Made by a program: the position numbers and the translations under genes
Part shown: piece after piece, positions 50,655-58,785 of the stretch
Layout of the letters: each line of letters begins with the position of its first letter
Position numbering within the stretch: the first letter of the stretch is position 1
The notes under the pieces: generated by a model
Seen by the model: only the letters and a program-made list of their open reading frames with translations
The model's database searches: none
What the model was told of the DNA's origin: nothing
Assembly: GCF_900112205.1 (NCBI RefSeq)
Contig: NZ_FOKW01000013.1
Span: 35,933-99,932, forward strand
Origin: Natronobacterium haloterrestre
Lineage (GTDB): Archaea; Halobacteriota; Halobacteria; Halobacteriales; Natrialbaceae
Reading direction: 5' to 3'
Length of the DNA stretch: 64,000 bases

Positions 50655-51731
50655 ATGCCACCGGCCATCGAGACCGTCGATCTCGTGAAGGAGTACGGGG
50701 ACTTGCGCGCCCTCCAGGAGTTGTCGCTGACCGTCGAGGAAGGCGAGTTCTTCGGCCTGCTGGGGCCGAACGGGGCTGGCAAGACGACGTTCATCAACAC
50801 GTTGGTCGGGCTGGTCCGCAAGACCGGCGGCGACGCGCGAGTGTTCGGGTACGACGTCGAGGAGGACTACCGGCAGGCCCGGGACGCGATCGGGCTTGCG
50901 CCCCAGGAGTTCAACGTCGACCGGTTCTTTCCGATCAAGGAGGTGCTGATGCACAAGGCCGGCTACCACGGCGTGCCCGAGGACGAGGCCGCCGACCGTG
51001 CCGACGAGGTCCTCAAACGCGTCGGCATCTACGACAAGCGCAACGAGCGCTTCGACTGGCTCTCCGGCGGGATGAAACGCCGGCTCCTGCTCGCGCGGGC
51101 GCTCGTCACCGATCCCGATCTGCTCATCTTAGACGAGCCGACGGCCGGCGTCGACGTCCAACTGCGCCACGACCTCTGGGAGCTCGTCACCGAACTCAAC
51201 GAGGAGGGGACGACCGTCCTGCTGACGACCCACTACATCGAGGAGGCCGAACGCCTCTGTGACCGGGTCGCGATCATGAACGAGGGCCGGAAGGTAACCG
51301 TCGCGACGCCGGACGAACTCAAGCAACGCGGCACCGACACCATCTCCGTCCGCCTCGAGTCGTCGGTCGGGCCACAGGTAGGCGAGATCGAAAGCGAACT
51401 CGGGGCGTACGCCCACGACGTGTCGACCGCGACGGCGGACGACCGCCTGGAGGTTCGCGTCGACGACGGCGGTTCGACCGCGCCGCGCCTGCTCAACGAC
51501 CTCGAGGCTGCGGGCTACGAGATCGCGGATCTGGAGATCTCGCGGACGTCGCTCGAGGAAATCTTCGTCGATCTCACGCGCAGCGAGGACCGGACGGTGA
51601 CCCGATCGTCCGCGCCGAGCGCCTCGAGCGGGTCGGACGACGACGGGGACGTGGACGAGGGCGGCGAACGGCCGGAACGTGAGCGGGAGACTGAGACGGA
51701 AACGGAGACGGAAACGGAGGGGATCGCCTGA
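50655..51731 (+). CDS. ABC-2 type exporter ATP-binding protein
   Basis: A 358-residue ATPase. Walker A GPNGAGKTT (about 44), signature LSGGMKRRLLLARAL (about 141), Walker B DLLILDEP (about 160) and the switch His in LTTHYIEEAERL. A C-terminal domain (about 225 to 305) and a low-complexity Glu/Thr tail follow. With the next gene it forms a drug- or lipid-type exporter in the membrane. Stop and next start overlap in ATGA-like fashion. Confidence 0.92.
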   Translation: MPPAIETVDLVKEYGDLRALQELSLTVEEGEFFGLLGPNGAGKTTFINTLVGLVRKTGGDARVFGYDVEEDYRQARDAIGLAPQEFNVDRFFPIKEVLMHKAGYHGVPEDEAADRADEVLKRVGIYDKRNERFDWLSGGMKRRLLLARALVTDPDLLILDEPTAGVDVQLRHDLWELVTELNEEGTTVLLTTHYIEEAERLCDRVAIMNEGRKVTVATPDELKQRGTDTISVRLESSVGPQVGEIESELGAYAHDVSTATADDRLEVRVDDGGSTAPRLLNDLEAAGYEIADLEISRTSLEEIFVDLTRSEDRTVTRSSAPSASSGSDDDGDVDEGGERPERERETETETETETEGIA

Positions 51732-52528
51732 TGCTCTCGGTCGGCTTCCGCGCGCTGTTCCGGCGCGAGGTGTTGCGGTTCGTCCGGCGGCCGAAGAACA
51801 CGTTCATGCCGCCGGCGATCACGAACGTCCTCTACTTCGCCGTCTTCGGGCTCATTCTCGGCGGGCGGATCGACGAGATCGCGGGCTTCCCCTACATCCT
51901 CTTTATCGTCCCCGGGCTGATCGTCCTCGGGGCGATCTCGAACGCCTTCGAGAACGCTTCCTTTTCGATCTTCCACGGCCGGTGGAACGAGTACATCCAC
52001 GAGACGCTGACCTCGCCGCTGTCGTACGCCGAGATGGTCGGCGCGTACGTCGCGGCCAGTGCCGTCCGCGGGCTGATCGTCGGCGTCATCATCGCCGCCG
52101 TCGGGCGCCTGTTCGTCCCGATCAGCATCGAGCACGGGCTTTTCCTCGTCGCGACGATGGTCGTCATCACCGCGCTGTTTGCCGGCCTGGGCATCATCGG
52201 CGGACTCGTCGCCCGGGACTTCGACGACCTCACAGTCATGAACCAGTTCATCCTGCGGCCGCTGGTGTTCTTCGGAGCCGTCTTCTATTCGCTCGAGACG
52301 TTCGAGCAGGCCTGGCAGATCCAGCTCTCGCTGGTGAACCCGATGGTCTACATGGTCGACAGCGTCCGGTACGGCTTGCTCGGCCATTCGGACATGCAAC
52401 TGGTTGCGCCGGCGGCCTACGCCGAGTTCGCGCCCTACGCCTCGCTCGGCGTGTTGACGCTGCTGACGGTCGTGGTCGTGGCTCTCGACGTCTACCTGTT
52501 CAAGATCGGGTACGGACTGACTGACTGA
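51731..52528 (+). CDS. ABC-2 type exporter permease
   Basis: A 265-residue membrane protein with about six helices. The first is near residues 29 to 45 and the last at about 238 to 256. The motif PRFYRREV-like start (FRALFRREVLRFVRRPK) is typical of ABC-2 permeases, which include daunorubicin- and ABC-2 polysaccharide-type exporters. It overlaps the ATPase gene by one base and pairs with it. Confidence 0.9.
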   Translation: MLSVGFRALFRREVLRFVRRPKNTFMPPAITNVLYFAVFGLILGGRIDEIAGFPYILFIVPGLIVLGAISNAFENASFSIFHGRWNEYIHETLTSPLSYAEMVGAYVAASAVRGLIVGVIIAAVGRLFVPISIEHGLFLVATMVVITALFAGLGIIGGLVARDFDDLTVMNQFILRPLVFFGAVFYSLETFEQAWQIQLSLVNPMVYMVDSVRYGLLGHSDMQLVAPAAYAEFAPYASLGVLTLLTVVVVALDVYLFKIGYGLTD

Positions 52529-52609
52529 TGGATTAACGGACGGCAGCTCTCGGCGGTTAGATCCGCGACACCACCACGCTTTACTCCTCGGCCCGCGTCC
52601 CGACCGATC

Positions 52610-53116
52610 ATGGAACCCGACGACTGTCGGAACTGCGGTGCCACCCTCGAGCCCGACGCGAACTTCTGTTCGAACTGCGGCGCCGAGCGGCGGGACGACG
52701 GGATCGACGGGATCGACGGGACCGACGGGGCGGCCGAACGGGCGGAACCGGGCATCGACTACGAACCCATGGGGACCGTACGGTCCTCGCGGGGCGCGAG
52801 GGGCGTTCCCGACGGCGACCGAACGTTCGCCGCGGTTACGCACCTGCTCGCGATCGTAACGTGGGTGATCGGCCCGCTGATCGTGCTCGTCGCGACCGAC
52901 GACGAGTTCGTGAAGGAAAACGCTCGAGAGGCGCTGAACTGGCAAATCGCGTACACGATCTACATGATCGTCGGTGGCGTGCTGGTCCTGGTCGCGGTCG
53001 GCCTGGTCGTGCTGGCGATCCTGCCGCTGATCAACGTCGCCCTCTGTGCCATCGCCGCCGTCAAAGCCAACGAGGGCGAGGTCTGGGAGTATCCCGCGAC
53101 ACCGCGGTTCCTCTGA
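52610..53116 (+). CDS. Zinc-ribbon DUF4870 membrane protein
   Basis: A 168-residue protein. CRNCGATLEPDANFCSNCG (residues 6 to 24) is a zinc ribbon; an acidic linker follows. DRTFAAVTHLLAIVTWVIGP starts the DUF4870 membrane domain of three helices (about residues 69 to 150), with the conserved FVKENAREALNWQ loop. The role is unknown. Its stop is the left border of repeat copy C. Confidence 0.85.
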   Translation: MEPDDCRNCGATLEPDANFCSNCGAERRDDGIDGIDGTDGAAERAEPGIDYEPMGTVRSSRGARGVPDGDRTFAAVTHLLAIVTWVIGPLIVLVATDDEFVKENAREALNWQIAYTIYMIVGGVLVLVAVGLVVLAILPLINVALCAIAAVKANEGEVWEYPATPRFL

Positions 53117-53203
53117 GACGGTTTACTGTCCGTCAGTTCCGGCGTAACCGCGACCCGGGCGGCGATTGCGCCGGTACAGCGGTCCAGGGATCCGTATGAC
53201 CGG
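53117..53203 (+). repeat. Dispersed palindromic repeat, copy C
   Basis: It begins at the base after the DUF4870 stop with GACGGTTTACTGTCCGTCAG, followed by the core TTCCGGCGTAACCGCG, CCCGGG, CGATTGCGCCGG and GGTCCAGGGATCCGTAT. It agrees with copy A (inverted) and copy B over the whole length. Confidence 0.8.
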
Positions 53204-53319
53204 CCGGCTGTACCGTTCGTCGTCCGCTTTCGGTGCGGGTCGCTCGAACCGTTCGAACCGCTCGAGGCCGGTGTTCGGTGGCGTAACGACTTTGTAGTAT
53301 CTCAGGCAGGTATTCGCGT

Positions 53320-54039
53320 ATGGCTCAGGACACCGACGCCGACGCCGACCACAACGTACTGCGGGAACTGCTCGCCGGGAACGCGACCCACGTCGAAGGA
53401 TTGGCCGACGACTACTTCGCGGACGTCCAGGACGGGCAGCGGCCGGACGTCGTCGCCGTCTGCTGTTCGGACTCGAGAGTACCCCAGGAACGGATGTGGG
53501 GGGTCGACGAGCCGGGGACTGTCTTCACCCCGAGCAACATCGGCAATCAGGTCCGTGACGAGGACGACGGCGAGTCGATCGTCGACGGCGGGATGCTGTA
53601 CCCGATCCACCACGCCGGAACCGAGGTCGCGGCGGTCGTCGGTCACACCGGCTGTGGGGCGGTCACCGCGGCCTACGAGGTCGCAACGGGCGGCGACCTC
53701 CCCGGCCCCCGCGGCGTCGACAAGTGGGTCGAGGGGCTCGTCCCGATCGTCGAGGACGGACTGGAGAGCGACGCCATCGATACCGACGCCGACGACGGGA
53801 CGGTGATCAACCGGCTCGTCGAGTACAACGTCGACCGGCAGGTCCGGTTCCTCCGTGCGTCCGACGACGTGCCGGACGAGGTAGACGTCTACGGTTTCGT
53901 CTACGACTTCCAGGGAGTCTACGGCGACGCGTACGGGCGTGCGTATCTGACCAACGTCAACGGCGAGACCGATCCGGACGCGCTCGCCGGGCTGGTGCCG
54001 GACGAGTACGCCGACGCGGTCGAGCGGCTACTGGACTGA
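53320..54039 (+). CDS. Beta-class carbonic anhydrase
   Basis: A 239-residue zinc enzyme. VVAVCCSDSRVPQERMWG has the first zinc Cys with the Asp-Arg dyad, and VVGHTGCGAVTAAY the zinc His and second Cys. It interconverts CO2 and bicarbonate in the cytoplasm. Standing alone, it may supply bicarbonate for carboxylations or pH control. Start ATG 53320. Confidence 0.93.
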   Translation: MAQDTDADADHNVLRELLAGNATHVEGLADDYFADVQDGQRPDVVAVCCSDSRVPQERMWGVDEPGTVFTPSNIGNQVRDEDDGESIVDGGMLYPIHHAGTEVAAVVGHTGCGAVTAAYEVATGGDLPGPRGVDKWVEGLVPIVEDGLESDAIDTDADDGTVINRLVEYNVDRQVRFLRASDDVPDEVDVYGFVYDFQGVYGDAYGRAYLTNVNGETDPDALAGLVPDEYADAVERLLD

Positions 54040-54243
54040 TACTGTCGGACAGCAGTCACCGCAAAGCCGATCGGGAATTCGGCGTCGTCGCCACCGGTAA
54101 CGACGCCAGGGGAACGATCGGCTTCACGTAGTTCCGTCCAGCAGTATGAACCGCCGGTCGGAGCGACGTCCGGACGCGATGCGGCCGGACGCGATCGCCC
54201 GCCGTCGATACCGTTTTGCCGGTCCGGTCGAAACGCACCCGAT

Positions 54244-54459
54244 ATGCGGAACCCGCTCGAGTCCGACAGGGGATTCTACTACGCCGTCGGGCTCTTCACG
54301 ATCGGCATCTTCGCGGCCGGGTTGGCCGCGCTCGCAGCGTTCGGCCCCGGCGTCGGGGCCCGGGAACTCGGCGGCCTGGTCGTCGGGTTCTTGCTTTTCA
54401 TGCTGGTGTATTTCGTCTCCATCGCGGTCCGCCGGCTCGAGGAGGGGGAAGACATCTGA
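54244..54459 (+). CDS. Small two-helix membrane protein
   Basis: A 71-residue protein with two membrane helices (about residues 11 to 31 and 41 to 62) and the charged end RRLEEGEDI. It is of a conserved haloarchaeal type without known function. It lies alone between carbonic anhydrase and the cold-shock gene. Confidence 0.6.
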   Translation: MRNPLESDRGFYYAVGLFTIGIFAAGLAALAAFGPGVGARELGGLVVGFLLFMLVYFVSIAVRRLEEGEDI

Positions 54460-54566
54460 CCGGTTCTAACGGCCCGATATCGTCTCTAATTCATTGAGGC
54501 CTTCCGAGACGAGTCAGCTCCGGAGTCGCAGGGTTTATACGTTCCGGGCAGTTCTCTTTAGAAGCA

Positions 54567-54761
54567 ATGGCGCAAGGAACCGTTGATTTCTTCAACGACA
54601 CTGGCGGCTACGGATTCATCGAAACTGAGGACGCGGACGAGGACGTCTTCTTCCACATGGAAGACATCGGCGGCCCGGACCTCGAAGAAGGTCAGGAACT
54701 CGAGTTCGACATCGAGCAGGCCCCCAAGGGCCCGCGCGCGACGAACGTCGAGCGCCTGTAA
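54567..54761 (+). CDS. cspA: Cold-shock domain protein
   Basis: A 64-residue OB-fold protein. GTVDFFNDTGGYGFIETED and DVFFHMEDI carry the RNP1 and RNP2 motifs that bind single-stranded nucleic acid. It acts as an RNA chaperone. TTTATACG about 34 bases before the ATG is its TATA box, predicting a very short leader. Confidence 0.95.
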   Translation: MAQGTVDFFNDTGGYGFIETEDADEDVFFHMEDIGGPDLEEGQELEFDIEQAPKGPRATNVERL

Positions 54762-54887
54762 GGCGAATTCACAGCGGTATCGGCTCTTGATTGCAGTATT
54801 TTACACCGACCAGCGACAGCCATCTCCTGGGACGTGATCGACCCGAGAACGCGTAGCGTTTAGTGGCTTCGCCGCGGACCGACGGAC

Positions 54888-55316
54888 ATGGCAGACACAG
54901 AGGGAGATCCCGAACCCCTGATCCGCTCGAGCGAGGAGATCGAGTACGAGTCGGTCGACGCCGCGGACGGCCTCCGGAAAGGCGTCCTGATCGACGAGAC
55001 CGACGGCGCGCCGACGTTCGCGATCCGCCGGTTCGTCCTCGAGCCCGGGGCCGAGGTGCCGCCCCACACGAACGAGGTCGAACACGAGCAGTACGTCCTC
55101 GAGGGCGAGTACACGGTCGGGATCGGCGACGGGTCGGAAGGGTCCCGGGCGAACGACCCCGCCGACGGCGAGGAGTACGAGCACGAGGTCGAAGCCGGCG
55201 ACTCGCTTTTGATTCCGGCGGGGACGGTCCACTGGTACCGCAACGAGGGCGACGAGCCCGGTGCCTTCCTCTGTGCGGTGCCGAACGGCGACGACGAGAT
55301 CGAACTGCTCGAGTAA
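54888..55316 (+). CDS. Cupin domain protein
   Basis: A 142-residue small beta-barrel. FVLEPGAEVPPHTNEVEHEQYVLEG contains the first cupin metal motif (HxxxxxHxQ type) and DSLLIPAGTVHWYRNEGDEPG the second. It likely binds a divalent metal; substrate unknown. The stop is followed by a short tandem repeat and the iron-transport operon. Confidence 0.9.
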   Translation: MADTEGDPEPLIRSSEEIEYESVDAADGLRKGVLIDETDGAPTFAIRRFVLEPGAEVPPHTNEVEHEQYVLEGEYTVGIGDGSEGSRANDPADGEEYEHEVEAGDSLLIPAGTVHWYRNEGDEPGAFLCAVPNGDDEIELLE

Positions 55317-55336
55317 CGACGCGACCGGTCCCAGTT

Positions 55337-55364
55337 CCCGGTCCCCGGTCCCCGGTCCCCGGTC
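55337..55364. repeat. Tandem 7-bp repeat (CCCGGTC)
   Basis: Four exact copies lie between the cupin gene and the iron-transport operon. Copy number is likely variable. Confidence 0.75.
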
Positions 55365-55421
55365 CGTCGACCGATCCCTTCGGAGACCGGCCACGGTGAG
55401 GATCGCAACTACTAAACGTTC

Positions 55422-55437
55422 TTTAGGGCGACCTAAA
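55422..55437 (+). promoter_or_regulatory. DtxR-like iron box before permease gene
   Basis: TTTAGGGCGACCTAAA is a near-perfect inverted repeat six bases before the ATG at 55443. It resembles the DtxR/SirR-type operator and would overlap the start of a leaderless transcript, so iron-bound repressor could block expression. Confidence 0.65.
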
Positions 55438-55442
55438 TGTGA

Positions 55443-56552
55443 ATGGCGGGATCGCACTCCGTCGGGACGGACGCCGCCGCCCGACGACAGGAGGGGTGGC
55501 TCACGGGGACGCTCGTACTGTTCTGTCTCGCGAGCACGGTCGTCACGATCGTCGCGGGCCTCGTCCAGGTCAGTTTCGGCGAGTACTCGATGACGATCCT
55601 CGAGGCCTGGCGGGCGGTCGCGAACCCCGACGTGGTATTGAACGCCGACGCCTGGAACGCGTTCCTGTTCGGCGGCGAACTCCCGGAGATGGACCGAAAC
55701 AGCATCGTCGTCTGGAACATTCGGCTCCCGCGGGTGTTCGTCGCGATCATCGCCGGTGCGACGCTTGCCGTCTCGGGCGCGATCTTCCAGGCGGTGACGC
55801 GCAACGAACTGGCAAGCCCCTTCGTGCTGGGCGTGAGTTCCGGGGCCGGGTTCGCCGTCCTCGCGACGCTCGTGGTGTTCAGCGGCCTCGCGCCGTTTCT
55901 CCCTTTCGTCGCAGCCGTCGGCGGGACGGTCGCCTTCCTGCTCGTCTACGGGATCGCCTGGAAGGACGGGACCAGCCCCGTCAGGCTCGTCCTCGCGGGC
56001 GTCATCGTCAACATGGTCTTCCAGTCGCTCCAGCAGGGGCTGTTCTTCTTCGCGGACGACCTCGGCGTCGTCCAGACGGCGATCGCGTGGCTCACCGGCT
56101 CGCTCACGGGCACCGGCTGGGACGAGGTCCGGGTTGCCGTCCTGCCCGCGGTCCTGGCGATCGGCCTCGCGCTCGCCGGCTCGAGACAGCTCAACGTCCT
56201 CCTGTTAGGCGAGCGAACGGCCCGCTCGCTGGGCATGCGCGTCGAACGGGTTCGCTTTCTCCTCTCGGCGGTCGCCATCCTGGCCGCGAGCGTCGCCATC
56301 TCGGTCGCCGGCGTCGTGAGCTTCTTCGGACTCGTCGTGCCCCACATCGTCAGGAACACCCTCGGCGGCGACTACCGGCGGCTGATGGTCGGCTGTCTGT
56401 TCGCCGGCCCCGCCCTGATGGTGACCGCCGACGTCGGCGCGCGGCTGGCACTCGGCGGGACGCAGTTGCCGGTCGGGGTCGTCACCGGCCTGATCGGCGG
56501 CCCGTACTTCCTCTATCTGATGCGCAAACAGCGATCGATGGGTGAACTCTGA
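55443..56552 (+). CDS. FecCD-type iron-siderophore ABC permease
   Basis: A 369-residue membrane protein with about nine to ten helices. VWNIRLPRVFVAIIAGATLAVSGAIFQ is the FecCD family hallmark, and AGVVSFFGLVVPHIVRNTLGGDYRRL the ATPase-coupling loop. It imports Fe(III)-siderophores, heme or cobalamin together with the next two genes. It is encoded just after an iron box. Overlaps the ATPase gene by one base. Confidence 0.93.
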   Translation: MAGSHSVGTDAAARRQEGWLTGTLVLFCLASTVVTIVAGLVQVSFGEYSMTILEAWRAVANPDVVLNADAWNAFLFGGELPEMDRNSIVVWNIRLPRVFVAIIAGATLAVSGAIFQAVTRNELASPFVLGVSSGAGFAVLATLVVFSGLAPFLPFVAAVGGTVAFLLVYGIAWKDGTSPVRLVLAGVIVNMVFQSLQQGLFFFADDLGVVQTAIAWLTGSLTGTGWDEVRVAVLPAVLAIGLALAGSRQLNVLLLGERTARSLGMRVERVRFLLSAVAILAASVAISVAGVVSFFGLVVPHIVRNTLGGDYRRLMVGCLFAGPALMVTADVGARLALGGTQLPVGVVTGLIGGPYFLYLMRKQRSMGEL

Positions 56553-57490
56553 TGACCCAACCAAGTACGAACACAGGCGAGACCGACGCGGACGTCGACC
56601 CTCCGACGCGACGCGATGGTATCGGAACGGACGCGAACCCCGAGGCGGATGGCGAGAGGGCTACCGCCGCCGAAACCGACGACCGGCCCCGCGAAAGCGC
56701 ACTCGTCGCCGACGACCTCGAGTTGGAGTACCCGACCAGCGAGCAGCCGGTCGTCGACTGCACGCGACTGGACGTCCCCGAAGGCGAGATCACCGCCCTC
56801 GTCGGCCCGAACGGCAGCGGCAAGAGCACCCTGCTGAAAGCCCTCTCGAGCCAACTCGAGCCGGCGGCCGGAACGGCGCGGCTCCGGGGGACCGATCTCC
56901 AGTCGTTCGATCCGAAGGAACTCGCGCGCGAACTCGGCATCCTCTCCCAGGAGAACGACCCGGTCGGCGACATCACCGTCGAGGACCTGGTCTACCACGG
57001 TCGGTACCCCCATCGGGGCTTCTTCGACGGGCTCACGGCCGAGGACGAGGAGGCGGTCGAACGAGCCATCGCCCTGGCGGGGATCGACGACATCCGGGAC
57101 GCGGAACTCGGGCAGCTCAGCGGCGGCCAGAAGCAACTGGCCTGGATCGCGATGGTGCTGGCCCAGGACACCGACATCCTGCTGCTCGACGAGCCGACCA
57201 CCTTCCTCGATCTTCACCACCAGTTCCGCGTCCTCGAGACGATCCGGGAGTTGAACGAGCGGGAGGACGTGACCGTCGCGGTCGTCCTCCACGACATCTC
57301 TCAGGCCGCGCGGTTCGCCGACTACCTCATCGCGATGTGCGACGGCGAGCCCTACGACTGGGGGCCGCCCGAGGAGATCGTCACCGAGGAACTGCTGGCC
57401 GACGTCTTCGAGGTGGAGGCGCGGGTCCAGTACGAACCCGAACTCCAGGTTCTCCCCAAGCGATCCCTTTCGAACGCGAACGAGCGGTAG
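56552..57490 (+). CDS. Iron-siderophore ABC transporter ATPase
   Basis: A 312-residue ATPase. The first about 50 residues are an acidic disordered extension. Walker A VGPNGSGKSTLLKAL (about 87), signature LSGGQKQLAWIAMVLAQD (about 190), Walker B DILLLDEPTTFLD follow. It energises the FecCD-type permease upstream. It ends 49 bases before the binding-protein gene. Confidence 0.93.
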   Translation: MTQPSTNTGETDADVDPPTRRDGIGTDANPEADGERATAAETDDRPRESALVADDLELEYPTSEQPVVDCTRLDVPEGEITALVGPNGSGKSTLLKALSSQLEPAAGTARLRGTDLQSFDPKELARELGILSQENDPVGDITVEDLVYHGRYPHRGFFDGLTAEDEEAVERAIALAGIDDIRDAELGQLSGGQKQLAWIAMVLAQDTDILLLDEPTTFLDLHHQFRVLETIRELNEREDVTVAVVLHDISQAARFADYLIAMCDGEPYDWGPPEEIVTEELLADVFEVEARVQYEPELQVLPKRSLSNANER

Positions 57491-57518
57491 CGCGGCGCGT
57501 TTCGGAACTCTTTTCAAC

Positions 57519-57536
57519 TTTTAGGCTAGCCTAAAA
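57519..57536 (+). promoter_or_regulatory. DtxR-like iron box before binding-protein gene
   Basis: TTTTAGGCTAGCCTAAAA is an 18-bp perfect palindrome of the DtxR-type iron box (TTAGG...CCTAA), three bases before the ATG. It covers the expected start of a leaderless mRNA. Confidence 0.8.
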
Positions 57537-57539
57537 ACC

Positions 57540-58709
57540 ATGACCGACGATCAGTGGCGGAGACGACACGTACTTCGAACGACCGCAGCGCTGGCCGGGA
57601 CGGGCCTCATCGCCGGCTGTACGTCCGACGACGGGGAGGAAAAAGAGACCGAGACCGGCGGCGGCTCCGGCGGTGGAAACAACGCCGGCGACGGAGGCGG
57701 CGACGAGGACGGCGACAGTTACGCCGTGACGATGGAACCGGTCGGCACCGTCGAGTTCGACTCGGTCCCCGAAACGTGGGCCGCCAACAACGGAAGCTGG
57801 GCCGACATGGGGATCGCACTCGGCCAACAACCTCCCGAGGCCGTCTACCTCACCTCGCGGTACCACACCCAGCTGTACGACGAGATCCCCGGACTGGACG
57901 TCGACAAAAGCGACATGATCTCCCTCTGGGGCGGCGAACTCGACCCCGAGCAATTCCTCGAACTCAGCGGGGAGGTCGACGTGTTCGTCATCGATCCGAA
58001 CTTCCCCATCGGTCGAACCGATCACTGGGACGAGGACGACATCACCCAGATCGAGGCGACCGGGACGCCCTTCTTCGGCAACAGCATCTTCTCCCGGGGC
58101 TACGAGTGGCACGACTACGAGTACCTGTCGCTGTACGAGGCCTTCGAGAAGCTGGCCGAGGTCTTCCAGGAGCGCGAACGCTACGAGGCCTTCGAGTCAC
58201 TCCACGAGGAGTTCCAGGCAAACCTCGAGGACGTCGTCCCCTCCGAGGACGAACGTCCATCGGTCGCGATCATGTGGGCCGGCGGCGACGAACCCGACTC
58301 GTTCTCCCCGTACATCATCGACGAGGGGACGAGCTTCAAGCAATGGCGCGATCTCGAGGTCACGGACGCGCTCGCGGAGACCGACGTGGAGGACTTCCAC
58401 GCCGGCCGGTCTCAGGTCGACTACGAAACCCTGCTCGAGGTCGACCCCGACGTGATCCTCCTTCGCGGGCACGAGGGGAAGACGGCCGACGAGTTCGCCG
58501 ACACGGTCCGGGCGTACATGGAGGACCACAACGTGGCGAGCGACCTCGAGGCGGTCCAGAACGGCGACGTCTACCGCGGCGGCCCGCTGTACCAGGGCCC
58601 GATCACGAACCTCGTGCTCACGGAACGGGCGGCGAAGCAAGTCTACGACGTCGACGAGGAACTGTTCGACCGCGACCGCGTGGTCGAGATCGTCGAAGGC
58701 GACCTGTAA
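57540..58709 (+). CDS. Iron-siderophore ABC substrate-binding lipoprotein
   Basis: A 389-residue protein. WRRRHVLRTTAALAGTGLIAGC is a Tat signal ending in a lipobox, so Cys 25 should be lipidated after export. An acidic Gly-rich linker is followed by a two-lobed binding domain (PEAVYLTSRYHTQLYDEI and VDVFVIDPNFPIGRTDHWD are typical). It captures ferric siderophores at the cell surface for the permease-ATPase pair. Own promoter with iron box. Start ATG 57540. Confidence 0.9.
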   Translation: MTDDQWRRRHVLRTTAALAGTGLIAGCTSDDGEEKETETGGGSGGGNNAGDGGGDEDGDSYAVTMEPVGTVEFDSVPETWAANNGSWADMGIALGQQPPEAVYLTSRYHTQLYDEIPGLDVDKSDMISLWGGELDPEQFLELSGEVDVFVIDPNFPIGRTDHWDEDDITQIEATGTPFFGNSIFSRGYEWHDYEYLSLYEAFEKLAEVFQERERYEAFESLHEEFQANLEDVVPSEDERPSVAIMWAGGDEPDSFSPYIIDEGTSFKQWRDLEVTDALAETDVEDFHAGRSQVDYETLLEVDPDVILLRGHEGKTADEFADTVRAYMEDHNVASDLEAVQNGDVYRGGPLYQGPITNLVLTERAAKQVYDVDEELFDRDRVVEIVEGDL

Positions 58710-58785
58710 CGCGGCACATGTGGCCGTAGCCGGAGCGCAGCGGGCGGAACTCGTACGCGCTCCGGTTCCGTCCCGACTGGCCGTG

